DNA from: Methanococcoides burtonii DSM 6242 | GTDB lineage: Archaea > Halobacteriota > Methanosarcinia > Methanosarcinales > Methanosarcinaceae | Direction: 5' to 3' | DNA length: 64,000 nucleotides | NCBI RefSeq assembly: GCF_000013725.1 | Contig: NC_007955.1 | Span: 899,579-963,578 of the forward strand | Part shown: piece by piece, positions 18,027-29,165 of the stretch | How the letters are laid out: every line of letters begins with the position of its first letter | How positions within the stretch are numbered: the first letter of the stretch is position 1 | Program-made: the position numbers and the translations under genes | Notes under the pieces: model-generated | Told to the model about the DNA's origin: nothing | The model's database searches: none | The model's input: the letters and a program-made list of their open reading frames with translations, nothing else

Positions 18027-19722
18027 GTAACTATTCAGCCACCTTTGCGTGCTAAAATCCCCCCACCTCAATCTATTTCATCTTCTGACATGGATTTTTA
18101 CGAAAAAAGTAAGTAGTAGCATTCTATTTAAGTTCACACCCAAAAAATCAATTGGTTTTGCCAAACAGGAGGTGAATGAACACGAAACGCAAAGAAATCC
18201 TAGCAGTTTATGAACAAGGTCCCGAAGCAGTTGTCACTCTTGTCACTACATTGTACGACATCATTGCTGAACAACAAAGGATCATAGAACTACAAGCTGC
18301 CAGAATAACCGAACTCGAAGAACGAGTTAAAAAATTGGAAGAGCAACTCAAAAAAAACAGCCGAAACAGCAGTAAACCACCTTCAACTGATGTTTTTATT
18401 AATGAGAAACCAAAAACAAAAAGCAGACGAAAAAAGAGTGGAAAGAAACCAGGTGGTCAGAAAGACCATCCTGGAACTACTCTCAGAATGGTAGATGTTC
18501 CTGACGAAGTTATAATTCACAAAGTACACAAATGTAGCAATTGTGAAAGATCGCTTGAAGATATAGAAGTTAAAGATCATGAAAAAAGGCAAGTATTTGA
18601 CATACCTCCCATTAAGCTTCAAGTAACAGAACATCGTGCTGAAATCAAGTCCTGTCCTCACTGCGGTTGCAAGAACAAAGCTACTTTTTCAGAAAAGGTT
18701 AAACAACCCACGCAATATGGCTTACGTCTTGCATCATTAGCAGTCTACTTACATGATTATCAATTACTTCCTTATGAACGCAGCTGTGAATTGCGAGCTG
18801 ATGTTTGTGGATGTGAAATAAGTCCCGCTACTTTGGCCAGGGCAGAAAAGACATGTTTTGAAAAACTTGAAGATTTCGAACAGCAGATCAAGAACTTCTT
18901 AATAGAATCTCCTGTGATAAATTGTGATGAAACTGGTATGAGGATAGAAGGAAAACGACAGTGGTTACATGTTGCTTCTACAAACAAAATGACATGTTAT
19001 TATCCTCATCAAAAAAGAGGCTCTGAAGCAATGAATGTGATGGGAATCTTACCAAATTTTAATGGTACAGTAGTTCATGATTTCTGGAAATCATATTACA
19101 AATATGATTGTGATCATTCGATCTGTAATGCTCATCTATTGCGAGAATTAACAAGTGTAAGCGAGAACGATGATCAATTGTGGTCAAAAGCTATGAATAT
19201 TCTACTTATTGATGTCAAAAAGTCAGTTGACCAGATCCGAGAAATGTCTGGTTGTATGAAACCAGAGAGAATTAAAGAGTTTGAAGATTGGTACGGCCAG
19301 ATTATTCATATTGGGATAGAAGAAAATCCTCAACTTCAAGCCAAATCAAAGAAGCGAGGAAGAACTAAACAAACCACAGCAAAAAATCTGCTGGATCGGT
19401 TTATTGGTTATAAAAATGATATTCTCAGGTTTATGCATGATCTAAAAGTTCCATTTGAGAATAATCTTGCAGAAAGGGATGTGAGAATGATGAAAGTACA
19501 GCAGAAGATATCGGGTACATTCCGAAGTATGCAAGGAGCATTAATTTTCTCGCGGGTAAGAAGTTACATTTCTACTGTTAAGAAGAATCAGGTTCCTGTG
19601 ATGGATGCAATTCGAAATGCAATTGCTGGAATGCCATTTATTCCAACAATTGTTTGAGATTCTAATTTTTTTGTGTAAAGGTTGGTCATATAGGATTGAC
19701 TATAGGTAGGCTGAATAGTTAC
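18027..19722 (+). mobile_element. IS66-family element (single-transposase type), complete
   Basis: 1696 bp bounded by 14-bp perfect inverted repeats, GTAACTATTCAGCC at 18027-18040 and its complement at 19709-19722, with further partial matching inward (ACCT near both). GTAA ends are typical of IS66. The 8-bp flanks (18019-18026 AAAATATT; 19723-19730 TATAAAGG) do not match, so no target duplication is visible. It has one gene only, as in the ISBst12-like branch that lacks TnpA and TnpB. Confidence 0.82.
18176..19657 (+). CDS. IS66-family transposase
   Basis: 493 residues, uninterrupted. A coiled-coil N-terminus (about 25-60) leads into the family signature LKKNSRNSSKPPSTD; a zinc-finger segment (HKCSNCERSLED ... 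CPHCGCKNK, about 118-165) and a DDE domain follow. Catalytic residues are D in INCDETGMRIEGKRQW (near 249), D in VVHDFWKSYYKY (near 302) and E in ENNLAERDVRMMK (near 434). The SD GGAGGTGA abuts the ATG at 18176. With intact termini and an intact frame, the element may still be mobile. Confidence 0.93.
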   Translation: MNTKRKEILAVYEQGPEAVVTLVTTLYDIIAEQQRIIELQAARITELEERVKKLEEQLKKNSRNSSKPPSTDVFINEKPKTKSRRKKSGKKPGGQKDHPGTTLRMVDVPDEVIIHKVHKCSNCERSLEDIEVKDHEKRQVFDIPPIKLQVTEHRAEIKSCPHCGCKNKATFSEKVKQPTQYGLRLASLAVYLHDYQLLPYERSCELRADVCGCEISPATLARAEKTCFEKLEDFEQQIKNFLIESPVINCDETGMRIEGKRQWLHVASTNKMTCYYPHQKRGSEAMNVMGILPNFNGTVVHDFWKSYYKYDCDHSICNAHLLRELTSVSENDDQLWSKAMNILLIDVKKSVDQIREMSGCMKPERIKEFEDWYGQIIHIGIEENPQLQAKSKKRGRTKQTTAKNLLDRFIGYKNDILRFMHDLKVPFENNLAERDVRMMKVQQKISGTFRSMQGALIFSRVRSYISTVKKNQVPVMDAIRNAIAGMPFIPTIV

Positions 19723-19765
19723 TATAAAGGTAACTAATAGTGTGATGTTCTGATCTCTCTACAAA

Positions 19766-20323
19766 ATGGATATGCATATAATGCAGAAACAATATCTGTT
19801 GGTCATGGAATATCAGAACAAAGAATTTGAATCTCAAACTTTTAAGGATATTGACCTTTCTGGCATATCTTTTAAAAATTCAAAGTTCATCGATTGTGTT
19901 TTTGAGGAATGCAATTTATCAAATGTAGATCTGGATAACACAAGATTCCAGGACACTAAATTTAAGAACTCTAAGATCCTTGGATTTGACCTTACGAAAT
20001 GTAATGACTTCATTCTCACTGTTGGATTTGAAGACTCATTTATTTCCCTCTCAGTGTTCTCTCATCTGAATTTAGAAAACACGAATTTCAGTAATTGTCA
20101 GATATATGACTGTGATCTTGTAAATACCAACCTGACAAATGCGAATTTTGAAAATTCGGATCTTAAGAACAGTCTTTTTCAAAAAACGAACTTAAGTTTT
20201 GCATCGTTCAAGAATGCAAAGAACTATGATATAGACCCAAATAATAATTTCTTAAGGAAAACAATATTTTCTGTTCCTGAGGTGATTTCTCTTTTGAATG
20301 GATTTGATATTGAATTGGATTGA
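19766..20323 (+). CDS. Pentapeptide-repeat protein
   Basis: 185 residues. From about residue 25 the chain is built of A(D/N)LxN-type pentapeptides (CNLSNVDLDN, TNLTNANFENSDLKNS), which form a right-handed quadrilateral beta helix. Function is not predictable from the fold; some family members mimic DNA or act as scaffolds. The start is uncertain: ATGs at 19766, 19772, 19781 and 19805 are in frame and none has an SD. The IS66 end lies only 43 bases upstream, so that insertion probably changed or removed the native promoter; TATAAA at 19723, right at the IS edge, could serve as a substitute. Confidence 0.75.
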   Translation: MDMHIMQKQYLLVMEYQNKEFESQTFKDIDLSGISFKNSKFIDCVFEECNLSNVDLDNTRFQDTKFKNSKILGFDLTKCNDFILTVGFEDSFISLSVFSHLNLENTNFSNCQIYDCDLVNTNLTNANFENSDLKNSLFQKTNLSFASFKNAKNYDIDPNNNFLRKTIFSVPEVISLLNGFDIELD

Positions 20324-20482
20324 ATAGTATTTAGTTTCGGGCTGGATGATTTGGTGTACACGTATTTATTTTCATGTGACCACTGCCAGCAAACACGAGT
20401 TTCCACATAAATTCCTCCTCCTTTTTAAAAAACAAAAACTTCATATCCTCAAAATCCAATGTTAATAGTGGAGGGTAACACT

Positions 20483-20689
20483 ATGCAATGCAATGTATGT
20501 GGAGTTGAAACTAACAAAACCTATTGTACAGATTGTGAAGAGGTAATGGAACAGATCATCCGACAGGTAGGGGAGAAGCGTTGGGCAGCGATAGACGATT
20601 GCTCACATATCTATCCAATGGTAAAAAGAGCTGTCAAAGGGGAGCTTAATATAAACGATATAGTAAATGCACTGGAAGTCGAAGACTGA
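20483..20689 (+). CDS. Small zinc-ribbon protein
   Basis: 68 residues from the ATG at 20483, chosen because GGAGGGT (20469-20475) stands eight bases before it; an in-frame ATG at 20459 lies upstream of this SD. The N-terminus has one four-cysteine zinc site, MQCNVCGVETNKTYCTDC (C-x2-C-x8-C-x2-C), and the rest is a helical, weakly acidic domain (MEQIIRQVGEKRWAAIDD, ending NDIVNALEVED). Unknown function; perhaps a nucleic-acid- or protein-binding adaptor. Confidence 0.7.
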   Translation: MQCNVCGVETNKTYCTDCEEVMEQIIRQVGEKRWAAIDDCSHIYPMVKRAVKGELNINDIVNALEVED

Positions 20690-20698
20690 CAACACAAA

Positions 20699-20734
20699 AA
20701 GGTGAGGGCTGAATGATCGATTCTTTCTCACCTT
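20699..20734 (+). terminator. Stem-loop after the zinc-ribbon gene
   Basis: AAGGTGAG (20699-20706) pairs with CTCACCTT (20727-20734) about 10 bases after the stop. There is no long T-run behind it, so it may be a terminator or an mRNA-end hairpin. Confidence 0.4.
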
Positions 20735-20845
20735 CTTGTCAGGACTTGATAATATGATTAAGACAGCATTTGTATTTCGTAAGTCCTTAAAACTTCTAAT
20801 ATTTTAACGGGATAACCATGCCAGTATATATTAGAGATTATCAAA

Positions 20846-22097
20846 TTCAGTACTTCACTAATATTCCCTCCACTAAATAAATCATGCAAGGTTACCTATA
20901 ACATTTCACTACTAACTTTACTTTCAACTTTTTTCTCACCCATACCTCAATAAAGTGAACAAATAAATCAAATCTAAAAACATCTTCTTCTATCGTTTTC
21001 GGTCCCCTTTTCACCTTCATAAAATGCATTCTCTGAATCGATAACCATGCATTTTTCAGCATAAATGATATCAACGCATAGAAATATCGTAGCATTGGAT
21101 TTCTTGAAGATGTTTTCGGTTTCACCACATTCCGCATTCGATATGATGATTCAATAGTAAATCGTTTCCTGTAGATCGTGCTAATCTTTCCTGGTTCCCA
21201 ATCAATTCCATAAACAACAAACCCTAAATTCTCACAACCATTTTTCCCTCTCTTTCCTTTCAGATACTTAACATCAATAGCAATATCAAGTTCTACATCT
21301 CCTTTCTTATTCTTCATAACGTACTTCTCATAACGTTTTTTATTTCCATCAAGAAGATCCTTTATTCTTTTTCCCATCCTTACAACAGGAGTAATATGTG
21401 GAATCTCATTCTCCTGTAAAAATGCAAAAACGTCTCTGGAGTAAAATTCTCGGTCCAAACAAAGAACATTGGTCTTAAGATTGATTTTATCAACTAGATC
21501 TATGAAATATTTAAGATAATCTGTCTTCGTTCTGCCTTTTTCTACAGGCAACATGGAAATTGTAAATCTTGTGTATTTGTTTATGATGCAAAGAGAAATG
21601 TAAGAGTAGAATGAGTTTGTTGATTTCTTAGCTTGTCCTCGAATCACATAGTTCTCATTGATAGCATCCACTTTTCCATAGTATGGATCATTTGTATAAT
21701 CAATTGCAAGATCATACTTTTTATTTGAATCAAGGGTTTAGTGGGATGATTGCAAGAGAATCTTTGCATTGTTTTCAATGAGCTGATCGAAATCAATCTT
21801 ATGCAAATGATATCTCATCGATGTTTCACATGGAGTCTTATGATATTGTTTACCAATTGAATGGATTGAAAGTTTATCGGTGGACATTCCGAGAACATTA
21901 GTGAAAAGGTCTTTAGGAGTAAGTGATCCATTTATTGAAATGGGAATGTTGTCCAGAAGTGGTGGTAGAACCGTTTTGATACAGTGAGCAGGTGTTAATT
22001 CTAGTCGTGATAACATGGAAAGGGCATTTTAAAGGTATATTAATGTGCCGAATGGTATTGATTTCGTGAATTATGCCAAAATTAGAGAACTACTGAA
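20846..22097 (-). mobile_element. ISH3-like element, copy 1
   Basis: 1252 bp. Ends were placed by comparing the two copies in this window and by their imperfect inverted repeats: TTCAGTACTTCACTAATATT at 20846 and, complementary at the other end, TTCAGTAGTTCTCTAATTTT (ending 22097), 17 of 20 matching. The same ends bound copy 2 (58759-59885). No clear target duplication is seen. The transposase carries a nonsense codon. Confidence 0.75.
20892..22016 (-). pseudogene. ISH3-like transposase with one in-frame stop (copy 1)
   Basis: The frame covers 375 codons, from ATG 22016 to the stop at 20892, with a TAA at codon 93 (21738-21740) where copy 2 has GAA. Otherwise it is open and full length for the family. 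The family call rests on FAIDYTNDPYYG (first D), LCLDREFYSRDVF (second D, near 185) and the C-terminal KRFAIESSYR (catalytic E, here KRFTIESSYR) with KPKTSSRNPMLRYFYALI. One base change separates it from an intact gene, so inactivation looks recent. It also keeps about 42 codons missing from copy 2. Confidence 0.8.
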
Positions 22098-23433
22098 ATT
22101 AGCTTTTCGCTTTAAAAACGTAACTCTTTTTTCAAGACTACTGGCACCACTCTGAGCATAGCTTATGCATTACATTTATATTGTAGAAAATGTACCAGTC
22201 CATGAAATATTATTACGATGTTTCGGACGGAATCTGTACCAGAGATTCAATTGCTAACTATCTGAACACAGATAATGCATCAATATGCCAATTTTTGTAT
22301 TTCTTAGATATCGATGACATTGCTTCTTATGTTGAAAGTAGCTATTATACCGATAAGGACTGGCACTTTCGGTATAAGGTTTCGTCAATGATAAAGCTCA
22401 TCGTTGTGAAATGTTATAGAAACCTCTCATTTGAGAAAACAATATCGACCTTAACAAAAGAAGAAGCGCAGCTTCTTTCTTTTGAAGACAATAACGGCAT
22501 TATGAATCTTCCATCCCCTGCAACACTGCATCATTTTGTAAAATACAGACTTGGAAAAACTGGACTCGATGAAGTAATGTTCAAAATTGGAAAGAATATC
22601 TCCAAAAATACAAAGATTAGAGATGCGAAAACAGATTCAACTCCACTTGAAGCATCAAGATATGACAAGTATGCAGATTACAATCCGCATTATAATTGTA
22701 AGATGGACAAAGCTCACATCACCATGATTGGAACACTTCCAATCTGCATGACTCATACAAAAGGTGCTTCTCACGATTCTCCTGAATTGAAGAAACATAT
22801 TGATGCATTGGTAGAAATGGGAGTTGACATTGACACTTATGCATTGGATGGAGGTTATGATTCATTCAGGAATCATGCAGATATCTGGTATAAGTTGAAT
22901 GCAAAACCAGTGATTGCATACTCTTCAGATTCTAAAGTTCAATACGAGGGAATGATGGAAAGAATTGATCACTGGGTTAACAAAATGTGGAAACTTGGTG
23001 GATCTATTCATATGAAATATGAAGAAAAACTTCATTTCCTCTATGAAAATGGAAGAGAAAAACAGGTAGGTATGCACTTGCGAAACAAGAATATCAAAGA
23101 TGATGGATTCGATGAAGATTATTCGCACAGGGGTGAATGTGAACGAGTACACAATCATATTAAGTGGACTGTAAAGTTTGACATCAGAAGAATGAAAAAT
23201 AGCAGTAAGAAACTGTATTCAGTTATGAATTTCGTTGCATATCAATTGCTTGTAGCTACAAATTTGCAAAATGGAGTTAAAGAAACTAACTCATTTACAA
23301 ATTATGTATGAGGTAATGTCATCAAATTAGAATGGGAGAATTTATGAGCTAATTTGATAATCTCATCATCCTTTAGATAAATTTTTAAAAGGATTAATAT
23401 GAATCCTCTTGAGAATAGGGTTTCTACAGAGCC
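22098..23433 (+). mobile_element. IS5/IS1182-like element lacking its left end
   Basis: The transposase gene (22190-23311) is followed by a right end GGGTTTCTACAGAGCC (23418-23433), nearly the same as the 59963-59978 repeat and complementary to 57783-57798. No matching left end is found between 20690 and 22190; the ISH3-like copy 1 lies directly upstream and probably removed it. Confidence 0.6.
22190..23311 (+). CDS. DDE transposase, IS5/IS1182-like
   Basis: 373 residues, uninterrupted. An N-terminal helical domain (about 1-140) precedes a DDE core: D in DAKTDSTPLEASRYDKYADYN (near 152), D in YALDGGYDSF (near 222) and E in RGECERVHNHIKWTVKFDIRR (near 324). It belongs to the broad IS4/IS5/IS1182 clan; I cannot name the subgroup with confidence. 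As the element lacks a visible left end, the protein may be expressible but the element immobile. Confidence 0.75.
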   Translation: MYQSMKYYYDVSDGICTRDSIANYLNTDNASICQFLYFLDIDDIASYVESSYYTDKDWHFRYKVSSMIKLIVVKCYRNLSFEKTISTLTKEEAQLLSFEDNNGIMNLPSPATLHHFVKYRLGKTGLDEVMFKIGKNISKNTKIRDAKTDSTPLEASRYDKYADYNPHYNCKMDKAHITMIGTLPICMTHTKGASHDSPELKKHIDALVEMGVDIDTYALDGGYDSFRNHADIWYKLNAKPVIAYSSDSKVQYEGMMERIDHWVNKMWKLGGSIHMKYEEKLHFLYENGREKQVGMHLRNKNIKDDGFDEDYSHRGECERVHNHIKWTVKFDIRRMKNSSKKLYSVMNFVAYQLLVATNLQNGVKETNSFTNYV

Positions 23434-23515
23434 TAAAAATACAATTCGAAGATCATCGAGACACATAAATATTTCATCTTTCCCACACCCCTGAACAAAA
23501 TGTCACACAACACAC

Positions 23516-23549
23516 CTATAAATAGTCACATCCATCATAACCCTTATAA
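23516..23549 (+). promoter_or_regulatory. Candidate promoter of carA-carB-argG
   Basis: Two TATA-like sites, CTATAAATAG near 23516 and CTTATAAACC near 23541, lie 64 and 39 bases before the carA ATG. Either could be used; the first gives a short leader, the second an almost leaderless transcript. Confidence 0.4.
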
Positions 23550-23579
23550 ACCATTCATGATATCTAATGGCAGGTTCGG

Positions 23580-24677
23580 ATGATGGATGCAGTAATAGGA
23601 TTAGAAGATGGAACGTTTTTAAAAGGTACCGGTTTCGGTGCTGAAGGTATCGTTTGCGGAGAGCTTGTTTTCACTACTCAGTACACAGGTTATGAGGAAT
23701 CACTGACAGACCCTTCATACAGCGGTCAGATCTTGATGTTCACATATCCTCTTATCGGAAATTATGGGGTCAATGATGAGACCTTTCAGTCCGACGGTGT
23801 AAAGGTCGAGGGCCTTGTTGTAAGGGAAGCATGTCGGTCTCCAAGTCACCACCAATCCATGCGTAATATCTACAAGCTGATGGAAGATGAGGGAAAGCCC
23901 GGAATATCCGGAGTTGACACTCGTATGCTCACCATCGGTACTAGAGAGCATGGTACCATGCGTGCTGCACTTATCAATGGCAGTGACGATGGTGAAGAGG
24001 CTGTAAGGCTGGCGAGAGCACAGCCGGATATATCCAGTCTCGACCTGATCTCAAGGGTTACCTGCAAAGAACCCTACATCATAAAAAGTCAGGTCAATAC
24101 CGATGACAAGAAAAATGTCGTACTTATCGACCTCGGTATGAAAAAGAATATTTCTACAAGTCTATTGAACAGAGGCATTGATGTTACAGTGGTACCAGCT
24201 ACCACACCCGCTTCTGTAATTCAGGAATTTGATCCTGATCTTTTATTCCTGTCCAACGGACCAGGTGACCCACAAAATGCAAACGCAGCCATAGACGCAG
24301 TAAAAGAAATGGCAGGAACTGTTCCTATTGCAGGAATATGCCTTGGTCATCAGATCATTGCAAGGGCACTTGGAGCTGACACATACAAGCTCAAGTTCGG
24401 ACACCGCGGAGCAAACCAGCCGGTCAAGGACCTTGAAACAGGAATTGTACACATAACTTCACAGAATCACGGATTCGCTGTGGAAGGAGATTCCTTCGAT
24501 GACACTGATGTAATTGTCACACAGATCAATACCAATGACAGGACCGTGGAAGGTATCGAGCAGAAGGACCTCGATATATTCAGTGTTCAGTATCATCCGG
24601 AAGCACATGCCGGTCCGAGAGATACAGAGAAGATCTTCTTTGGAAAGGTCATGAAAGCTATGGGAGGCAGGGTATAA
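23580..24677 (+). CDS. carA: Carbamoyl-phosphate synthase small subunit (glutaminase)
   Basis: 365 residues, full length. It hydrolyses glutamine and channels ammonia to CarB. The N-terminal CPSase small-chain domain ([18 protein letters not shown], about 15-32; [15 protein letters not shown]) precedes a class I glutamine amidotransferase domain: nucleophile Cys in [16 protein letters not shown] (near 258), the oxyanion segment [10 protein letters not shown] (near 222) and the His-Glu pair in [10 protein letters not shown] (near 341). Two ATGs stand in tandem at the start (23580, 23583). The stop overlaps the carB start by one base, so the subunits are coupled. Confidence 0.97.
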   Translation: MMDAVIGLEDGTFLKGTGFGAEGIVCGELVFTTQYTGYEESLTDPSYSGQILMFTYPLIGNYGVNDETFQSDGVKVEGLVVREACRSPSHHQSMRNIYKLMEDEGKPGISGVDTRMLTIGTREHGTMRAALINGSDDGEEAVRLARAQPDISSLDLISRVTCKEPYIIKSQVNTDDKKNVVLIDLGMKKNISTSLLNRGIDVTVVPATTPASVIQEFDPDLLFLSNGPGDPQNANAAIDAVKEMAGTVPIAGICLGHQIIARALGADTYKLKFGHRGANQPVKDLETGIVHITSQNHGFAVEGDSFDDTDVIVTQINTNDRTVEGIEQKDLDIFSVQYHPEAHAGPRDTEKIFFGKVMKAMGGRV

Positions 24678-27600
24678 TGGCAAAACGAAACGATATTAAG
24701 AAGATCCTGCTCATAGGCTCCGGTCCGATAATGATAGGGCAGGCAGCAGAATTCGATTTCTCCGGAACTCAGGCTTGCAGATCATTGAAAGAAGAAGGAT
24801 ACAAGGTAGTCCTTGTAAACTCCAACCCGGCAACCATCATGACAGATCCGGAAATGGCAGATGCCGTTTACATCGAGCCGCTTGAAGCAAAGATAATCGC
24901 TAAGATCATCGAGAAGGAAAGACCAGATGCCATCATTGCAGGTATCGGCGGTCAGACCGGTCTTAACCTCACAAGTGAACTTGCCGAGATGGGTGTGTTC
25001 GAGAAGTTCAATGTGGAATTGCTTGGGACATCCCTTGAAGCCATCAAGAACACCGAGGACCGTGAGCTCTTCAAGAACAAGATGGAAGACATCGGCGAGA
25101 AAGTGCCCAGAAGTGTGGCAGTTTCCACACTCAAAGAAGCTGAAGCGATTATCGATGAACTCGGATTACCCCTTATCATACGCCCAGCATACACCCTTGG
25201 AGGTGCCGGCGGCGGTATCGCATACACAAAAGAACAGCTTCTCGAGATATCCGAAAGAGGCCTGCGCCGAAGCAGGATCAATCAGGTCCTCATCGAGGAA
25301 AGCGTTCTTGGATGGAAAGAATTCGAATACGAGGTCATGCGTGACTCCAACGATACCTGTATCGTTATCTGTAACATGGAGAACCTTGACCCGATGGGTG
25401 TTCACACAGGTGAGTCCATTGTAGTGACACCTTCCCAGACGCTTAACGACATCGAACACCAGATGCTTCGTACAGCAGCCATCAAGATCATACGTGCTTT
25501 AGGCATTGAAGGTGGATGTAACATCCAGTTCGCTGCCAAGGACGGAGAATACAGGATCGTAGAAGTAAATCCACGTATTTCAAGATCATCCGCTCTTGCT
25601 TCAAAGGCAACCGGATATCCTATCGCAAGGGTCACAGCAAAGATCGCAATTGGAATGACACTTGACGAGATTCTCAATGATGTCACCAAGAAGACACCTG
25701 CATCCTTTGAACCTACCATCGATTACATTGTAACAAAGATCCCAAGATGGCCATTCGACAAGTTCGTCACCGCTGACAAGACCCTTACCACCGCCATGAA
25801 GAGTACCGGTGAAGTAATGTCCATCGGACGTACCATCGAAGAATCCCTTCAGAAAGCTGTCAGGTCCCTAGATATTGATATGAAGTTCGGTAACAAGACA
25901 TGGGAACAGGCAGAGATCATCACCCTTTTGAAGACCCCGACAAGCGAAAGGCTGTTCGTTATCTTTCATGCCCTTAATACCGGAATGAGCATAGAGGAAG
26001 TTTCCGAACTCAGTGGCATTGATGTCTTCTTCATCGAGAAGATTGACAACATCGTCAAGATGGAAAAGAAGCTTGCAGCAGAACTTTTCGCAGGCGAGCC
26101 TGATATTGCTCTCTTAACAGAAGCGAAACGCCTGGGATTCACAGATGAACGAATTGGGGAAATGACAGGAAAGAGCCGTGAAGAGATCAACGATCTGCGC
26201 CGCAATAATGATGTAATCTCGACCTACAAGATGGTCGATACCTGTGCTGCGGAATTCGCTGCAGAGACACCTTACTATTATTCATGCTATGAAACGATGT
26301 GCGAGGATGTACCAACCGACAGGAAAAAGATCCTCATCCTCGGTGCAGGTCCTATACGCATCGGTCAGGGTATCGAATTCGATTACTGTACTGTCCATGC
26401 TGTGACAGCTATCCGTGAAGATGGGATCGAAGCACATATCGTGAACAACAACCCTGAGACCGTTTCAACTGACTACGACACCTCTGACAAGCTGTTCTTT
26501 GAACCGCTTACACTCGAGGATGTCATGAACATAATCGAGCGTGAGAAACCATATGGTGTACTGGTGCAATTCGGTGGACAGACCTCTGTCAATCTTGCAC
26601 TACCTCTCCAGAAGGAACTTGCACGCCGTACTGATCTCGACACTATCATCATGGGTACATCCCCTGAGGACATCGATATGGCAGAGAACAGGGAAAAGTT
26701 CAACCTGATGATGAGCAAGCTCGGTGTTGCACAGCCTGAAGCCGGCTACGCGACCTCACAGGAAGATGCCATCGAGATAGCCACCCGTATTGGATATCCG
26801 GTACTTGTCAGGCCATCATACGTACTCGGCGGACGTGCAATGGAGATCGTCTATGAGCAAAATGATCTCGAACGCTACATGAGAGAAGCAGTAAGAGTAT
26901 CCCCTGAACAGCCAGTACTTATCGACGACTTCCTTGAAGCTGCGGTCGAGATAGACGTGGATGCGGTCTGTGACGGCAAGGACGTACTTATCGGCGCTAT
27001 CATGGAACACATCGAAGAGGCCGGTGTACACTCCGGTGACTCAGCTTGTGTCATCCCGCCACGGTATCTGTCAGAAGAGACCCTTAATACAGTACGTGAC
27101 TACACACGCAAGATAGCACTATCACTCAACGTTATAGGACTTATCAACATCCAGATGGCAGAGCAGGACGGAAAGGTCTACGTGCTTGAAGCGAACCCTC
27201 GATCCAGCCGAACCATTCCATTCGTATCAAAAGCAGTGGGACTTCCACTTGCCAAGATCGCTGCACAGGTCATCATAGGTCACTCCCTTGAGGAACTGGG
27301 ATATGCACAGCAGGACGAGTTACATGTCGAGCACTATTCCGTCAAGGAAGTACTCTTGCCATTCGACAAATTGCCTGGAGCAGACCCTGTCCTTGGTCCG
27401 GAGATGAAGAGTACCGGAGAAGTAATGGGCATAGACTATGATTTCGGACGTGCGTTCTTCAAGGCACAGCTCAGTGCAGACAACCTGTTGCCACTTAGCG
27501 GATATGTTTTCATGTCCATTAAGGAAGCAGACAGAGAAGAATTTGTAGAGATCGCAAAGAAGATGCAGGATGCAGGTCTTAAGCTCATAGGTACCAAAGG

Positions 27601-27904
27601 GACTGCGAACTACCTGGCAGAGAAAGGTATCAACATGGAAGCGGTCATGAAGTTGCACGAAGGCAGTCCTAACGTCATAGACATGTTGCGCAGGGATGAG
27701 GTAGGACTTATCGTGAACACTCCAACAGGAAGCCAGTCACGAAAGGACGGTTACCAGATCCGCCGTGCTGCAGTGGACTTCAAGGTGCCATACATCACCA
27801 CGGTACAGGCAGCAAGAGCAGCCGCTGATGCTATCACATCCATGAAAACAGGTGAGATAACCATCAAGTCCATCAATGAATATCACAAAGAAATCAACAA
27901 CTGA
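24677..27904 (+). CDS. carB: Carbamoyl-phosphate synthase large subunit
   Basis: 1075 residues, a single full-length gene (some archaea split it). It makes carbamoyl phosphate from bicarbonate, ammonia and two ATP. Two homologous ATP-grasp halves are seen, each opening with a GAGPIRIGQ-type loop ([20 protein letters not shown] near 12; [20 protein letters not shown] near 556), an oligomerisation domain between (about 400-550) and a C-terminal MGS-like allosteric domain (from about 935, [14 protein letters not shown]). The product feeds pyrimidines and citrulline. Followed after 25 bases by argG. Confidence 0.97.
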   Translation: MAKRNDIKKILLIGSGPIMIGQAAEFDFSGTQACRSLKEEGYKVVLVNSNPATIMTDPEMADAVYIEPLEAKIIAKIIEKERPDAIIAGIGGQTGLNLTSELAEMGVFEKFNVELLGTSLEAIKNTEDRELFKNKMEDIGEKVPRSVAVSTLKEAEAIIDELGLPLIIRPAYTLGGAGGGIAYTKEQLLEISERGLRRSRINQVLIEESVLGWKEFEYEVMRDSNDTCIVICNMENLDPMGVHTGESIVVTPSQTLNDIEHQMLRTAAIKIIRALGIEGGCNIQFAAKDGEYRIVEVNPRISRSSALASKATGYPIARVTAKIAIGMTLDEILNDVTKKTPASFEPTIDYIVTKIPRWPFDKFVTADKTLTTAMKSTGEVMSIGRTIEESLQKAVRSLDIDMKFGNKTWEQAEIITLLKTPTSERLFVIFHALNTGMSIEEVSELSGIDVFFIEKIDNIVKMEKKLAAELFAGEPDIALLTEAKRLGFTDERIGEMTGKSREEINDLRRNNDVISTYKMVDTCAAEFAAETPYYYSCYETMCEDVPTDRKKILILGAGPIRIGQGIEFDYCTVHAVTAIREDGIEAHIVNNNPETVSTDYDTSDKLFFEPLTLEDVMNIIEREKPYGVLVQFGGQTSVNLALPLQKELARRTDLDTIIMGTSPEDIDMAENREKFNLMMSKLGVAQPEAGYATSQEDAIEIATRIGYPVLVRPSYVLGGRAMEIVYEQNDLERYMREAVRVSPEQPVLIDDFLEAAVEIDVDAVCDGKDVLIGAIMEHIEEAGVHSGDSACVIPPRYLSEETLNTVRDYTRKIALSLNVIGLINIQMAEQDGKVYVLEANPRSSRTIPFVSKAVGLPLAKIAAQVIIGHSLEELGYAQQDELHVEHYSVKEVLLPFDKLPGADPVLGPEMKSTGEVMGIDYDFGRAFFKAQLSADNLLPLSGYVFMSIKEADREEFVEIAKKMQDAGLKLIGTKGTANYLAEKGINMEAVMKLHEGSPNVIDMLRRDEVGLIVNTPTGSQSRKDGYQIRRAAVDFKVPYITTVQAARAAADAITSMKTGEITIKSINEYHKEINN

Positions 27905-27929
27905 TCATCAATTACAAGGAAACAATATC

Positions 27930-29114
27930 ATGTCAAAGAAAGTAGCACTTGCGTATTCCGGAGGACTTGACACATCTATCTGTATCCCTCTCCTCAAGGA
28001 AGAATACGGATACGATGAAGTAATTACAGTAGCAGTCGATGTGGGACAGCCAAAGGAAGATGTCGCACAGGCAGAAGAGAAAGCAAAGAAGATCAGTGAC
28101 AAGCATTTCACGCTTGATGTTCGCGAAGAGTTCGTGAACGACTATATCTTCCCGCTTATAAGAGCCAACGGCGACTACGAAGGCTATGTAATGGGCACAT
28201 CCATTGCACGCCCGCTCATCGCCAAGAAGGTAGTTGAGATAGCAGAGCAGGAAGGCGCAGTTGCACTCGCACACGGTTGCACCGGCAAAGGCAACGACCA
28301 ACTTCGTTTCGAGGCAGTGTTCAGGCTCACCGACATGGATGTCATCGCACCTATGAGAGAGATGAACCTCACCCGTGAATGGGAGATCGAATACGCTAAA
28401 GAACATGGCATACCTGTGGGAGTCACCACTGCAAAGCCATGGAGCGTTGATGAGAACATCTGGAGCAGAAGCATCGAAGGCGGAAAGCTCGAAGACCCTG
28501 GATATATCCCTCCTGAAGAGATATACAAATGGACAACAGCTCCGGAAGATGCACCTGACGCTCAGATCATCGAGATCGGATTCGAGAACGGTGTGCCGGT
28601 ATCCCTTGATGGTCAGAAGATGGGCGGTGTCGAACTTATCGAGAAGATGAACATCATTGCAGGAACACATGGCGTAGGTCGTACCGACATGATCGAGGAC
28701 CGTGTCCTCGGACTCAAGGCACGTGAGAACTACGAACATCCTGCAGCAACAGTTCTGCTTGCGGCACACAAAGACCTCGAAAAGCTCGTGCTTACCCGTG
28801 CAGAGCTCAAGTTCAAGGCAACGGTCGACGCCCAGTGGTCTGAGCTTGCATACTACGGCCTCGTGGATGAACCCCTCTACGATGACCTCAATGCTTTCAT
28901 TGACAAGACACAGGAACGTGTCGCAGGTACAGTAACAATGAAGCTCTACAAAGGTAGCGTCCTCGTTCTTGCAAGGACATCCCCGTATGCCCTTTACTCA
29001 GAAGAGCTCGTATCCTTTGATGGCACAAGCATCGACCAGAAGGATGCTGAAGGGTTTGCCAAATATCACGGATTCCAGGCACGCCTGTACAGAAAATTCG
29101 TAGTTAAGAACTAA
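27930..29114 (+). CDS. argG: Argininosuccinate synthase
   Basis: 394 residues from ATG 27930. The frame extends to an ATG at 27876 inside carB, but AAGGA (27915-27920) precedes 27930 and the protein then begins [16 protein letters not shown] as the family does. It joins citrulline and aspartate using ATP. Motifs: the PP-loop [10 protein letters not shown] (7-16), [13 protein letters not shown] (near 115), [16 protein letters not shown] (near 173) and the aspartate/citrulline segment [11 protein letters not shown]. Its place after carAB suggests a carbamoyl phosphate-to-arginine unit; argF and argH are not in the window. Confidence 0.96.
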   Translation: MSKKVALAYSGGLDTSICIPLLKEEYGYDEVITVAVDVGQPKEDVAQAEEKAKKISDKHFTLDVREEFVNDYIFPLIRANGDYEGYVMGTSIARPLIAKKVVEIAEQEGAVALAHGCTGKGNDQLRFEAVFRLTDMDVIAPMREMNLTREWEIEYAKEHGIPVGVTTAKPWSVDENIWSRSIEGGKLEDPGYIPPEEIYKWTTAPEDAPDAQIIEIGFENGVPVSLDGQKMGGVELIEKMNIIAGTHGVGRTDMIEDRVLGLKARENYEHPAATVLLAAHKDLEKLVLTRAELKFKATVDAQWSELAYYGLVDEPLYDDLNAFIDKTQERVAGTVTMKLYKGSVLVLARTSPYALYSEELVSFDGTSIDQKDAEGFAKYHGFQARLYRKFVVKN

Positions 29115-29146
29115 TCATATTACACGTGTGCGGATTCCACATACGG

Positions 29147-29165
29147 GCTTCTTTTTTCTTTTTTT
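29147..29165 (+). terminator. T-rich terminator after argG
   Basis: A pyrimidine tract with T6 and T7 runs begins about 33 bases after the argG stop. Stem potential before it is weak, but archaeal terminators are often just oligo-T tracts. Confidence 0.4.
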
